From Candidatus Kapaibacterium sp. (GTDB lineage Bacteria; Bacteroidota; Ignavibacteria; Kapaibacteriales; UBA961), in assembly GCA_023253875.1 (NCBI GenBank), contig JALRFC010000152.1, forward strand, positions 1 to 5,136: a DNA stretch of 5,136 nt. Direction: 5' to 3'. This document shows positions 1 to 5,136 of the stretch, one piece after another. A program made the position numbers and the translations under genes. The stretch's first letter is position 1, and each line of letters starts with the position of its first letter. The notes beneath the pieces are model-generated. The model saw only the letters and a list, made by a program, of their open reading frames with translations, was not told the origin of the DNA and did no database searches.

Positions 1-377
1 TCAACATGCTCTTGATCACATTCTTGCAACAGCATCTGTATGATGTCTTTAGATGAATGATCACAAAACAATTGCCCCAATGTTTTTTCATGATAGGCTA
101 TCCCATATGATTCTATCAAAGAGATGAAATGCTCAGGAGTATATCGAGTGAGTGCTGAGACGGCGAAATAGGGATTATCAGAAATGAACTGTTTAGCAGT
201 GACTACTCGATTTGTGAAATTACACCTGCCTCCTCCTGAGATACGAATCTTCTTTCCGGGATGTTCATTGTGCTCAAGTATGACCACGTGTTTTCCCTGT
301 TGGCTAATTCTTCCAGCACAGAATAAACCAGCAGCTCCGGCTCCGATGATGATACAATCGCTGATTGGAAATTTCAT
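1..377 (-). CDS. HI0933/YhiN-family FAD-dependent flavoprotein, N-terminal part (runs off left edge)
   Basis: The minus-strand frame starts with ATG at 377-375 and is open to the left edge, giving 125 visible residues of a family that is usually about 400 aa. The N-terminus is an FAD-binding Rossmann fold: a hydrophobic strand leads into GAGAAG (residues 12-17), and an acidic Glu36 ends the second strand, where it would bind the adenosine ribose. The segment GKKIRISGGGRCNFTN (41-56) is the diagnostic signature of the HI0933-like flavoproteins (Pfam HI0933_like, TIGR00275). The stretch around 96-116 (HEKTLGQLFCDHSSK...) matches the conserved region that follows in this family. Its members are cytoplasmic, predicted NAD(P)/FAD-dependent oxidoreductases, and I know of no firmly established reaction. 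No clear Shine-Dalgarno precedes the ATG, but the alignment with the family N-terminus supports this start. The gene lies 138 nt beyond the end of the upstream operon, with a tRNA gene on the opposite strand in the gap. Family assignment is firm; function is unknown. Confidence 0.93.
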   Translation of the reverse strand, partial: MKFPISDCIIIGAGAAGLFCAGRISQQGKHVVILEHNEHPGKKIRISGGGRCNFTNRVVTAKQFISDNPYFAVSALTRYTPEHFISLIESYGIAYHEKTLGQLFCDHSSKDIIQMLLQECDQEHV

Positions 378-388
378 GGAAGGACATT

Positions 389-416
389 TTGAGAACATGA
401 ATGAAGATAGTATTTT
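389..416 (+). promoter_or_regulatory. Possible promoter of tRNA-Thr
   Basis: In the 51-nt gap between the divergent flavoprotein start and the tRNA there is TTGAGA (389-394, 5/6 to the sigma-70 -35) and TATTTT (411-416, 4/6 to the -10), with a 16-nt spacer. Initiation about 7 nt downstream would leave a leader of roughly 6 nt before the mature tRNA. The -10 region, TATTTTG, also resembles the TAnnTTTG element of Bacteroidota promoters but is one base short of it. The position is right; the match is moderate and could be chance. Confidence 0.35.
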
Positions 417-428
417 GCTTCAAGTATG

Positions 429-503
429 GCCAATATAGCTCAGTGGTAGAGCAGCTCACTCGTAATGAGCAGGTCGCCGGTTCAAGTCCGGCTATTGGCT
501 CCA
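429..503 (+). tRNA. tRNA-Thr (anticodon CGT)
   Basis: The full cloverleaf can be folded by eye. The acceptor stem GCCAATA (429-435) pairs perfectly with TATTGGC (493-499). The D stem is GCTC/GAGC (438-441/449-452) around AGTGGTA. The anticodon stem is GCTCA/TGAGC (454-458/466-470) with loop CTCGTAA, placing U33 at 460 and anticodon CGT at 461-463, which reads ACG (Thr). The variable loop is AGGTC (471-475), and the T stem GCCGG/CCGGC encloses TTCAAGT (481-487). The discriminator is T500 and the CCA end is encoded (501-503). All stems are fully paired, so the gene looks functional. It stands alone and is convergent with the hydrolase gene, whose stop codon is 12 nt away. Confidence 0.97.
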
Positions 504-515
504 ATCAATGAATCA

Positions 516-1898
516 TTATTGCTTCATGATTGACATAATCCATGCTGAAATGTCATTCATGACTTCTTCTGGTATATGATCAAAGATTGCATATTCCGAA
601 GGACTTGCCTTTCCCACACCTTCAAGAAAGAGATAATTCAATAGAGGATAGTGAATGGCTTTACTACCTGAAACACCTTGTTTGCCGATGAGTGCTTTTT
701 CCCAAAGAGCATAATCTTTCATGGTTGCCTGAAAATCTCTTTCACCATGTAAAATCAATGTAGGTTTCTTTGCTTTTTTAAGTGTCTGCACTTGATCATA
801 ATTGCGTAATGACAACCAATACGAAGGTGGTGTTTCGAGTAGAAGATATTCTGATGGAGTATCTTTTGAAAGCATTGGTGAGGTAACGGTTTTATATTGT
901 TTTCTCAATTTCTCTAGTTTGATACCAGCATCTTTCTTCTCAATGAGTGTATCAAGAGTCAATACATATTCCAATTGTTCAATCAAGACATCAGGCAATG
1001 CTCTTGCAGGAGCACCCATAAGTATCATTCCTTTCACATCTTTGAGGGATTGTAAAGCTCTAGGGATGATCATTCCACCTGTTCCATGACCCAATAAAAA
1101 TATATTCTCAGGGTCTGCTTCACGAAATGTCTTCACAGCATTAAATGCAGCAATGGCATCTTCTGTACTTTCCACATCAGGAGTAATCTCAATTCCTTTA
1201 TCTTTGATGGCTGAGTAATACTTTCTTGTTCTTTTGGTGAAGCGTAATACACCTATTCCTTTGGACGCCAATCCCCATGCTAAATCTGCATATGGTTTAT
1301 TTGCTACATATGTTCCATCTTCATCGAGCGGACCGCTTCCATGGATGATGATCACAATTGGATACTTACCACTTTTGAGCGGTAAGGTGAGCGTACCATC
1401 AGTCTCCCAATCAGTTCCCTTCCCAATTGTGAGCGTTCGTACCTTGATACTATCTGCATTAACATACTCAGGCACTGTATATGCTCTTCTATCATATCGA
1501 GGTTTAAATTCATCTACATAAAAACCATCAATAAGATGTGAGCCTTTGAAAGACATGCGAATATCCCAGTTACCATTCGAACATCGTATGGATTGAATGA
1601 TAGTGACAAGATTTGTGTCTTCATTGTCTATGTCAATTCTACTATTGAAAATCCGATATGGCTTTCCTGCTTTCTTTTCGAAGAGATTCCAAAAAATAGC
1701 AAATGTATCTCGTGAGAATTCTTTCTTCATTTCTGGAGTGAAGAGCTCATAAGCTTTTTGAAAGTCTTTCTTCAGGACAGCATCCATGCACCGTTTGGAT
1801 TGTGCTATTTGCCAATCAAGCAATTGTTGATATGGTTGGGCTTCAAGAAAGGATTGTCCGGCAAAAAAAACAATCACAGCAATGATGATTTTTTTCAT
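516..1898 (-). CDS. Secreted DUF3887 + alpha/beta-hydrolase protein, probably catalytically dead
   Basis: This is a 460-aa protein with a Sec signal peptide (Lys2-Lys3, hydrophobic core about 4-14, probable cleavage after the LEA motif ending at residue 20). Residues about 25-132 resemble the DUF3887 domain (a small NTF2-like fold; family knowledge). Residues about 150-458 form an alpha/beta-hydrolase of the kind annotated as S9-like peptidase or acyl esterase. Recognisable motifs are the oxyanion-loop HGSGP (186-190), the elbow after FLLGH (267-271), HGERD carrying the acid Asp388 (384-388), and the C-terminal LNYLF block (420-424). Two residues are unexpected. The elbow reads G-H-Gly272-T-G instead of GxSxG, and the NHLF motif that carries the catalytic His in related proteins is NYLF (Tyr422). 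With nucleophile and base both replaced, hydrolysis by the normal mechanism is unlikely. The frame is otherwise clean and full length. The ATG is 3 nt after the stop of the preceding gene, with no clear Shine-Dalgarno, suggesting translational coupling. It is last in the operon and likely acts in the periplasm or outside the cell. Confidence 0.88.
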   Translation of the reverse strand: MKKIIIAVIVFFAGQSFLEAQPYQQLLDWQIAQSKRCMDAVLKKDFQKAYELFTPEMKKEFSRDTFAIFWNLFEKKAGKPYRIFNSRIDIDNEDTNLVTIIQSIRCSNGNWDIRMSFKGSHLIDGFYVDEFKPRYDRRAYTVPEYVNADSIKVRTLTIGKGTDWETDGTLTLPLKSGKYPIVIIIHGSGPLDEDGTYVANKPYADLAWGLASKGIGVLRFTKRTRKYYSAIKDKGIEITPDVESTEDAIAAFNAVKTFREADPENIFLLGHGTGGMIIPRALQSLKDVKGMILMGAPARALPDVLIEQLEYVLTLDTLIEKKDAGIKLEKLRKQYKTVTSPMLSKDTPSEYLLLETPPSYWLSLRNYDQVQTLKKAKKPTLILHGERDFQATMKDYALWEKALIGKQGVSGSKAIHYPLLNYLFLEGVGKASPSEYAIFDHIPEEVMNDISAWIMSIMKQ

Positions 1899-1901
1899 GT
1901 C

Positions 1902-2792
1902 TTAATCATTATCAGGTTGTGTGACATCAAATTGCATGACAATTGGGCAATGATCTGAGATTTTCTCCGCAATATCTTTCTGATACATTGAATGGATATC
2001 AATGATGCGTTCGGTACCTTGTAAGAATCGTGAATATGCTGAAGTAGATGCAATAATATGATCTATCACATAAAACTGTTGATACTTGCAACTCTTCAAG
2101 GTAGATGTCAGAAAAGTTATTTTAGGCGATGATGTCAAAGCTTGTAATGTGGGTTCTTTTTCTCTTTTTGGAAAATCATTCAAATCACCCACAATAAATA
2201 CATCTTGATCGATGGTGTTTGAAGTGATGGAATCTATCCAATTCATTGCTTTTTGTGATTGTTCTCTTCTCATGATGCGAGATGCAGTACGCATTTCATC
2301 TGTGGAATCGAATCGTGATGTTGATTTAAAATGAACTGACATGAGATAGCAATCAAAATTTCCTTTTTTTACTTTCACCACATATCCCGGTCTATTGCGA
2401 TTAGGATCAATTGCTATAGGCGCATATTCGCCAAGTGATTCAACTGTGAGCGTTTTTTTATACAGGAATCCTACATTCTGTGCTTTACCATTTGTACTGA
2501 GAATAGCTGTATAATCTGGTAAATGAGTCAGAACTTTATTCATTGCAGCCATATTCTCAATTTCTTGCAATGCGATAATATCAGCAGATGTTTCTTTGAT
2601 CACATCCGCAATCAACATATACTCCTCGGGTGTTCTCGATATGACATCATTTCCTTCACCATCACCAAGCCATGCAATATTGAATGTTGCAATAGAAAGT
2701 GGTGATGTATCTACTTGTAATTTGGTGCACCCAAACAATGGTTGAAAAATGATGAATCCAACAATCAATACTGGAAGAATGTGTATTCGCAT
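1902..2792 (-). CDS. Endonuclease/exonuclease/phosphatase (EEP) family lipoprotein
   Basis: A 296-aa protein starting at ATG 2792-2790. Residues 1-21 form a lipoprotein signal peptide ending in a lipobox-like LFGC with Cys22, so the protein is predicted to be membrane-anchored outside the cytoplasm. The rest is a complete EEP (DNase I/Mg-dependent) fold with the metal and catalytic residues present: Asn38 in TFNIAWL, Glu77 in LQEIE, His154 in VHFKS, Asp203 and Asn205 in GDLND, Asp244 in VIDHI, and Asp280-His281 in SDHCP. The family cleaves phosphodiester or phosphomonoester bonds in nucleic acids, phospholipids or inositol phosphates; the substrate cannot be told from sequence. The frame stays open upstream to an ATG at 2897, but that extension overlaps the preceding gene by about 100 nt and would bury the signal peptide. 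The chosen start has an AAAAGG ribosome site 5 nt upstream and lies 1 nt after the proline dehydrogenase stop. An extracellular nuclease scavenging phosphate or nucleotides is the simplest guess. Confidence 0.9.
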   Translation of the reverse strand: MRIHILPVLIVGFIIFQPLFGCTKLQVDTSPLSIATFNIAWLGDGEGNDVISRTPEEYMLIADVIKETSADIIALQEIENMAAMNKVLTHLPDYTAILSTNGKAQNVGFLYKKTLTVESLGEYAPIAIDPNRNRPGYVVKVKKGNFDCYLMSVHFKSTSRFDSTDEMRTASRIMRREQSQKAMNWIDSITSNTIDQDVFIVGDLNDFPKREKEPTLQALTSSPKITFLTSTLKSCKYQQFYVIDHIIASTSAYSRFLQGTERIIDIHSMYQKDIAEKISDHCPIVMQFDVTQPDND

Positions 2793-2793
2793 A

Positions 2794-3690
2794 TCAACCT
2801 TTTCTGAATAGTGCTTTGAATACATATCCAGCAACTTGTGGATTTTCTTTAAGTCTGCGCGTTGAATAGCCATACCAATCTTCCCCAAATGGTACATAAA
2901 TTCGCATCTGATGTCCTGCTTTCAGAATCGCATCTCTTCTTTCTTCACGAACACCTAGGAGCATTTGAAATTCATAGTTGTTAGTGGGTATTGCATCTGT
3001 AGCTATGACTTGCATTGCATCATTGATGAGAATATCATCATGCGTAGCAATACCTGTTTTTGATGCATGTTTTAAGAGTAGTCTAAGGAGTTTCTTATAA
3101 TTATTACGAATATCATCTGGATTCGTATATGCTATCTCGGGACTTTCACGATAGATACCTTTGCATAATCTGATATTCGGGTCTAAATCCAATAATGAAA
3201 GAATATCAGATTCGCTTCTGTGAAGATAGGCCTGTATGACGATACCACAATTGTCAAATCCTTCATGTCGAAGTTTTTTATACATGTCAATTGTCTGTGT
3301 GGTATATGGTGAATTCTCCATGTCCATGCGAACAAATGCACCAAATGTTTGGGCCATTTCTACCAAAGTTCTGATCTGTTGATATGCAAAATCAGGATCA
3401 ATTCCCAATCCCAAAGACGTTGGCTTCACGGAAAGATATGCGGGTAAACCATACTGTTGAATTGCATTGAGTACTTCTTTTGAACTTGAAAATTCATGAA
3501 GTGCACGTTCTTTTGTGGAAACAAATTCACCGAGTACATCAATCGTGGATGATGCACCTTTCTGTGCAAGTAATTGTACGGTACGGACTGCTTCTTCTAA
3601 AGTAGAACCGGCTATATATCGTGATGCAACCGATTTGACTATTGATTTTGGAATATATGGTAGTGAGGCGGCAATCAGTGATTGTAACAT
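2794..3690 (-). CDS. Proline dehydrogenase (monofunctional, FAD-dependent)
   Basis: This 298-aa cytoplasmic or membrane-associated flavoenzyme oxidises L-proline to delta-1-pyrroline-5-carboxylate and passes electrons to the quinone pool, the first step of proline catabolism. Conserved PRODH barrel motifs appear in the expected order: DVLGE (51-55), SVKPTSLG (87-94) with the active-site Lys89, RMDMENS (121-127), QAYLHR (153-158), RLCKGIYRE (174-182), IATHDD (214-219) and YEFQMLLGVRE (239-249). The final block GEDWYGYSTRRLKENP (269-284) holds the paired Arg278-Arg279 that bind the substrate carboxylate. Length and layout match the short Deinococcus/Bacillus-type enzyme. There is no PutA DNA-binding domain and no fused P5C dehydrogenase, and no P5C dehydrogenase gene lies in the window. 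The ATG is 18 nt after the metalloprotease stop. Only a weak possible Shine-Dalgarno (CGGA) precedes it, so it may depend on coupling with the upstream gene. The 3' end almost abuts the EEP gene. Confidence 0.95.
   Translation of the reverse strand: MLQSLIAASLPYIPKSIVKSVASRYIAGSTLEEAVRTVQLLAQKGASSTIDVLGEFVSTKERALHEFSSSKEVLNAIQQYGLPAYLSVKPTSLGLGIDPDFAYQQIRTLVEMAQTFGAFVRMDMENSPYTTQTIDMYKKLRHEGFDNCGIVIQAYLHRSESDILSLLDLDPNIRLCKGIYRESPEIAYTNPDDIRNNYKKLLRLLLKHASKTGIATHDDILINDAMQVIATDAIPTNNYEFQMLLGVREERRDAILKAGHQMRIYVPFGEDWYGYSTRRLKENPQVAGYVFKALFRKG
2798..2803 (-). promoter_or_regulatory. Ribosome binding site of the EEP lipoprotein gene
   Basis: AAAAGG on the minus strand, 5 nt before ATG 2792-2790, lies inside the last codons of proline dehydrogenase. 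It supports the shorter start that gives the protein an N-terminal lipoprotein signal peptide rather than the 35-residue longer open frame. Confidence 0.5.
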
Positions 3691-3708
3691 GATGATGATT
3701 ATGTCCGA

Positions 3709-5136
3709 TTATCGTTGGATGGTGAAACTATGTGTAAATCTGCGATCATTACAATTGAGCGTGATAAAATATGATCCGATCGGTACATTCTTGACAGAGA
3801 TGTCAATACCATTCATTGCATCAATGTATGTATCCAATAACTCAAGCATAATTCTTCCTGCATTATCTGCAATAATGATTGAAGGTGATGCACATACCTC
3901 ATGTGAGGGCAATATTTTCATGATATCACTTGTTGGATTTGGATATACCGAGAATGCAGAAATTTCTGCTTCGTTCATGGATGTTGCTGTTGCACAAGAT
4001 CCATCACTGCTGATATAGACAGTGATTGGTTGGGTTGAAAGTGATGTATCTTGTCTATATACAGTTCTAAACTGATATGTGCCTGCAGTGACATTTGACA
4101 TGGTCCATGAGAATTTAGAAGAATCTGCATCATGACCCAATAATGAAATTCTCTTCCAGGTAGTCTGACCAATACTTCTATATTCAATAAATATCTTGCT
4201 ATTGGACATATAGGATTGTGACCATGTAATAGTATAAGGCTTTCCAAGACAGAGCGTGTCTTTATTTTCAGGTTGCAATAATGTCAATTGCTCTTTGCCA
4301 ATTTCAAATATTGCTGATTGACTGATGAGTTTTCCTGTAGCAACATCCACTATTCTAAAAAAGCAATTCTTGGATTCAATATCCGGTACATCAACGGTAA
4401 ATGAGGTGTTTGATAATGAATCGCGAATGAGTGACCAAGTTGATCCATTATTGGAAGAGAATTCAATGCGAACGCGATCCACGAGTTCTTTTGTCCAATT
4501 CAGAACAATTCTCTCTTTTAATCCAAACTTTTTGGATGTTAAATCTGTCGTCAAAGAAATAGTAGCTTTAGCAATAGAAAAATCAGCCCAAGAAGTATCT
4601 TGTATCTGATTATTAGAAGCATCCACTATACGAATTCTTCCTTTCGTGGTTGGACTATCAGGAATTGTCCACAGAAAACTACCTGTACCATTGGCTTCTG
4701 TAACCGCAGGTCTTGAAGCAAATATCGTTCGCCAATTGACACCGCCATCAGTGCTGAAATCTATATTCACATTGGTTATTCTATGTGAAGTCCATTCAAT
4801 TGGTGTTTGTGTTCCTACCACAAATGTCTGTTGTCCCCATGGATAGATCATTCTTACAGTTGATTGAGTGGCTGGCTCGATACAAGAACGACTTTCCAAG
4901 AAATTGCGAAGATAGGTTGACACTCGAGGAAGAAATGTAAATGCAACGGTTCGGGATGGATTCGTGAGATGACAATAACTCATGATAGAACCGGGATTGG
5001 TCATCGGTGCATTTTTGAAGCATGCTTCTTGAGAATAATTTGAACGTGAGCGATATGCGCTTCCGCTCGACATGCAAGAATCTAATCCTCTCGGTGGCCA
5101 AAATTGACAGTTATGCGTATGATATGAACCAATATT
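3709..5136 (-). CDS. Secreted zinc metalloprotease (metzincin, M12B-like) with Ig-like modules and T9SS sorting tail, C-terminal part
   Basis: The frame is open through the right edge; 475 C-terminal residues are visible. The first visible residues, NIGSYHTHNC, match the end of the metzincin zinc motif HExxHNxGxxH, so His6 should be the third zinc ligand; the HExxH itself is outside the window. The Met-turn GSIMSYCHL (49-57, Met52) and Cys10, 21, 39 and 55 fit M12B/reprolysin-like secreted peptidases of Bacteroidota-type bacteria. Three beta-rich modules of about 90 aa follow (about 93-189, 191-279, 283-375), each with a strand-loop resembling SxDxGxxW: STDGGVNW at 128-135, SSNNGSTW at 227-234, and a degenerate copy ending at Trp327. 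The last 87 residues are a T9SS type-A sorting domain, with FSVYPNPTSD (395-404) and the closing SYFITL...SFTIQR. The enzyme is therefore predicted to cross the outer membrane by T9SS and be attached or released at the surface. ATG codons inside the visible part, such as the one at 5073, are internal methionines. This is the first visible gene of the operon. Confidence 0.92.
   Translation of the reverse strand, partial: NIGSYHTHNCQFWPPRGLDSCMSSGSAYRSRSNYSQEACFKNAPMTNPGSIMSYCHLTNPSRTVAFTFLPRVSTYLRNFLESRSCIEPATQSTVRMIYPWGQQTFVVGTQTPIEWTSHRITNVNIDFSTDGGVNWRTIFASRPAVTEANGTGSFLWTIPDSPTTKGRIRIVDASNNQIQDTSWADFSIAKATISLTTDLTSKKFGLKERIVLNWTKELVDRVRIEFSSNNGSTWSLIRDSLSNTSFTVDVPDIESKNCFFRIVDVATGKLISQSAIFEIGKEQLTLLQPENKDTLCLGKPYTITWSQSYMSNSKIFIEYRSIGQTTWKRISLLGHDADSSKFSWTMSNVTAGTYQFRTVYRQDTSLSTQPITVYISSDGSCATATSMNEAEISAFSVYPNPTSDIMKILPSHEVCASPSIIIADNAGRIMLELLDTYIDAMNGIDISVKNVPIGSYFITLNCNDRRFTHSFTIQR

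Larger units (their letters stand above)
516..5136 (-). other. Probable four-gene operon (metalloprotease, proline dehydrogenase, EEP lipoprotein, hydrolase-like protein)
   Basis: Four consecutive same-strand genes are separated by 18, 1 and 3 nt. There is no room for internal promoters or terminators between them, except inside coding sequence. The promoter must lie beyond the right edge, unless internal ones exist. No convincing intrinsic terminator follows the last gene before the convergent tRNA. Confidence 0.65.

Noticed and set aside
378..428. Minus-strand promoter for the flavoprotein gene (TACTAT with TTGGCC upstream)
   Set aside because: Each box matches only 4/6, the spacing is 15 nt, and the -35 lies partly inside the tRNA. 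This is not distinguishable from chance.
304..504. Minus-strand open frame of 66 codons across the tRNA
   Set aside because: Its N-terminal half is the antisense translation of the tRNA gene, which gives the well-known spurious peptide of the GLEPATCSLRVSCSTTEL type, and the rest overlaps the flavoprotein start.
503..531. Imperfect inverted repeat (AATCAATGAA / TTCATGATT, 10-nt loop) after the tRNA as a terminator
   Set aside because: The stem is AT-rich with a bulge, there is no T-run in either direction, and it overlaps the hydrolase stop codon. It is too weak to call.
2793..2897. Upstream extension of the EEP gene to an earlier ATG
   Set aside because: It overlaps proline dehydrogenase codons in another frame and would put 35 polar residues before an obvious lipoprotein signal peptide. 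The start at 2792 has a ribosome site and fits the operon spacing.
3515..4018. Plus-strand open frame of 167 codons
   Set aside because: It lies opposite the well-supported proline dehydrogenase and metalloprotease genes, has no recognisable domain, and is explained as a shadow of them.
1..5136. CRISPR array, insertion sequence, phage or defence genes, riboswitch
   Set aside because: I saw no direct-repeat/spacer pattern, terminal inverted repeats, transposase or phage motifs, and no intergenic space large enough for a riboswitch. The largest gap, 138 nt, is mostly tRNA.

Overview
The window is a compact, ordinary-looking piece of an AT-rich bacterial chromosome, almost all of it coding on the minus strand. 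A type IX secretion (T9SS) C-terminal sorting tail on the metalloprotease points to the Bacteroidota/Chlorobiota (FCB) group. The short (298 aa) stand-alone proline dehydrogenase and the repeated Ig-like modules of the protease would fit an Ignavibacteria/Kapabacteria-like lineage better than a classical Bacteroides or Flavobacterium. That finer placement is inference.

Reading in the direction of transcription (right to left), a tight four-gene run fills 5136-516. It starts with the C-terminal part of a secreted zinc metalloprotease, whose 5' end lies beyond the right edge. It is followed by proline dehydrogenase (18-nt gap), a lipoprotein of the endonuclease/exonuclease/phosphatase (EEP) fold (1-nt gap) and a secreted DUF3887-alpha/beta-hydrolase protein (3-nt gap). 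These spacings strongly suggest one transcript with translational coupling. Downstream, a complete tRNA-Thr(CGU) gene with an encoded CCA lies on the plus strand at 429-503, convergent with the operon. At 377-1 is the N-terminal third of an HI0933/YhiN-type flavoprotein, which runs off the left edge.

Three of the four operon products appear to be exported: the protease by Sec plus T9SS, the EEP protein as a lipoprotein, and the hydrolase by a Sec signal peptide. Only proline dehydrogenase is clearly cytoplasmic. A loose link between extracellular protein breakdown and proline use is possible, but the grouping may simply reflect operon packing.

The most notable observation is that the alpha/beta-hydrolase has lost two of its three expected catalytic residues: nucleophile Ser to Gly272 and catalytic His to Tyr422. 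The reading frame, signal peptide and fold motifs remain intact, so it looks like a secreted pseudoenzyme. I found no CRISPR array, insertion sequence, phage gene or defence system, and no convincing sign of an undescribed multigene system.
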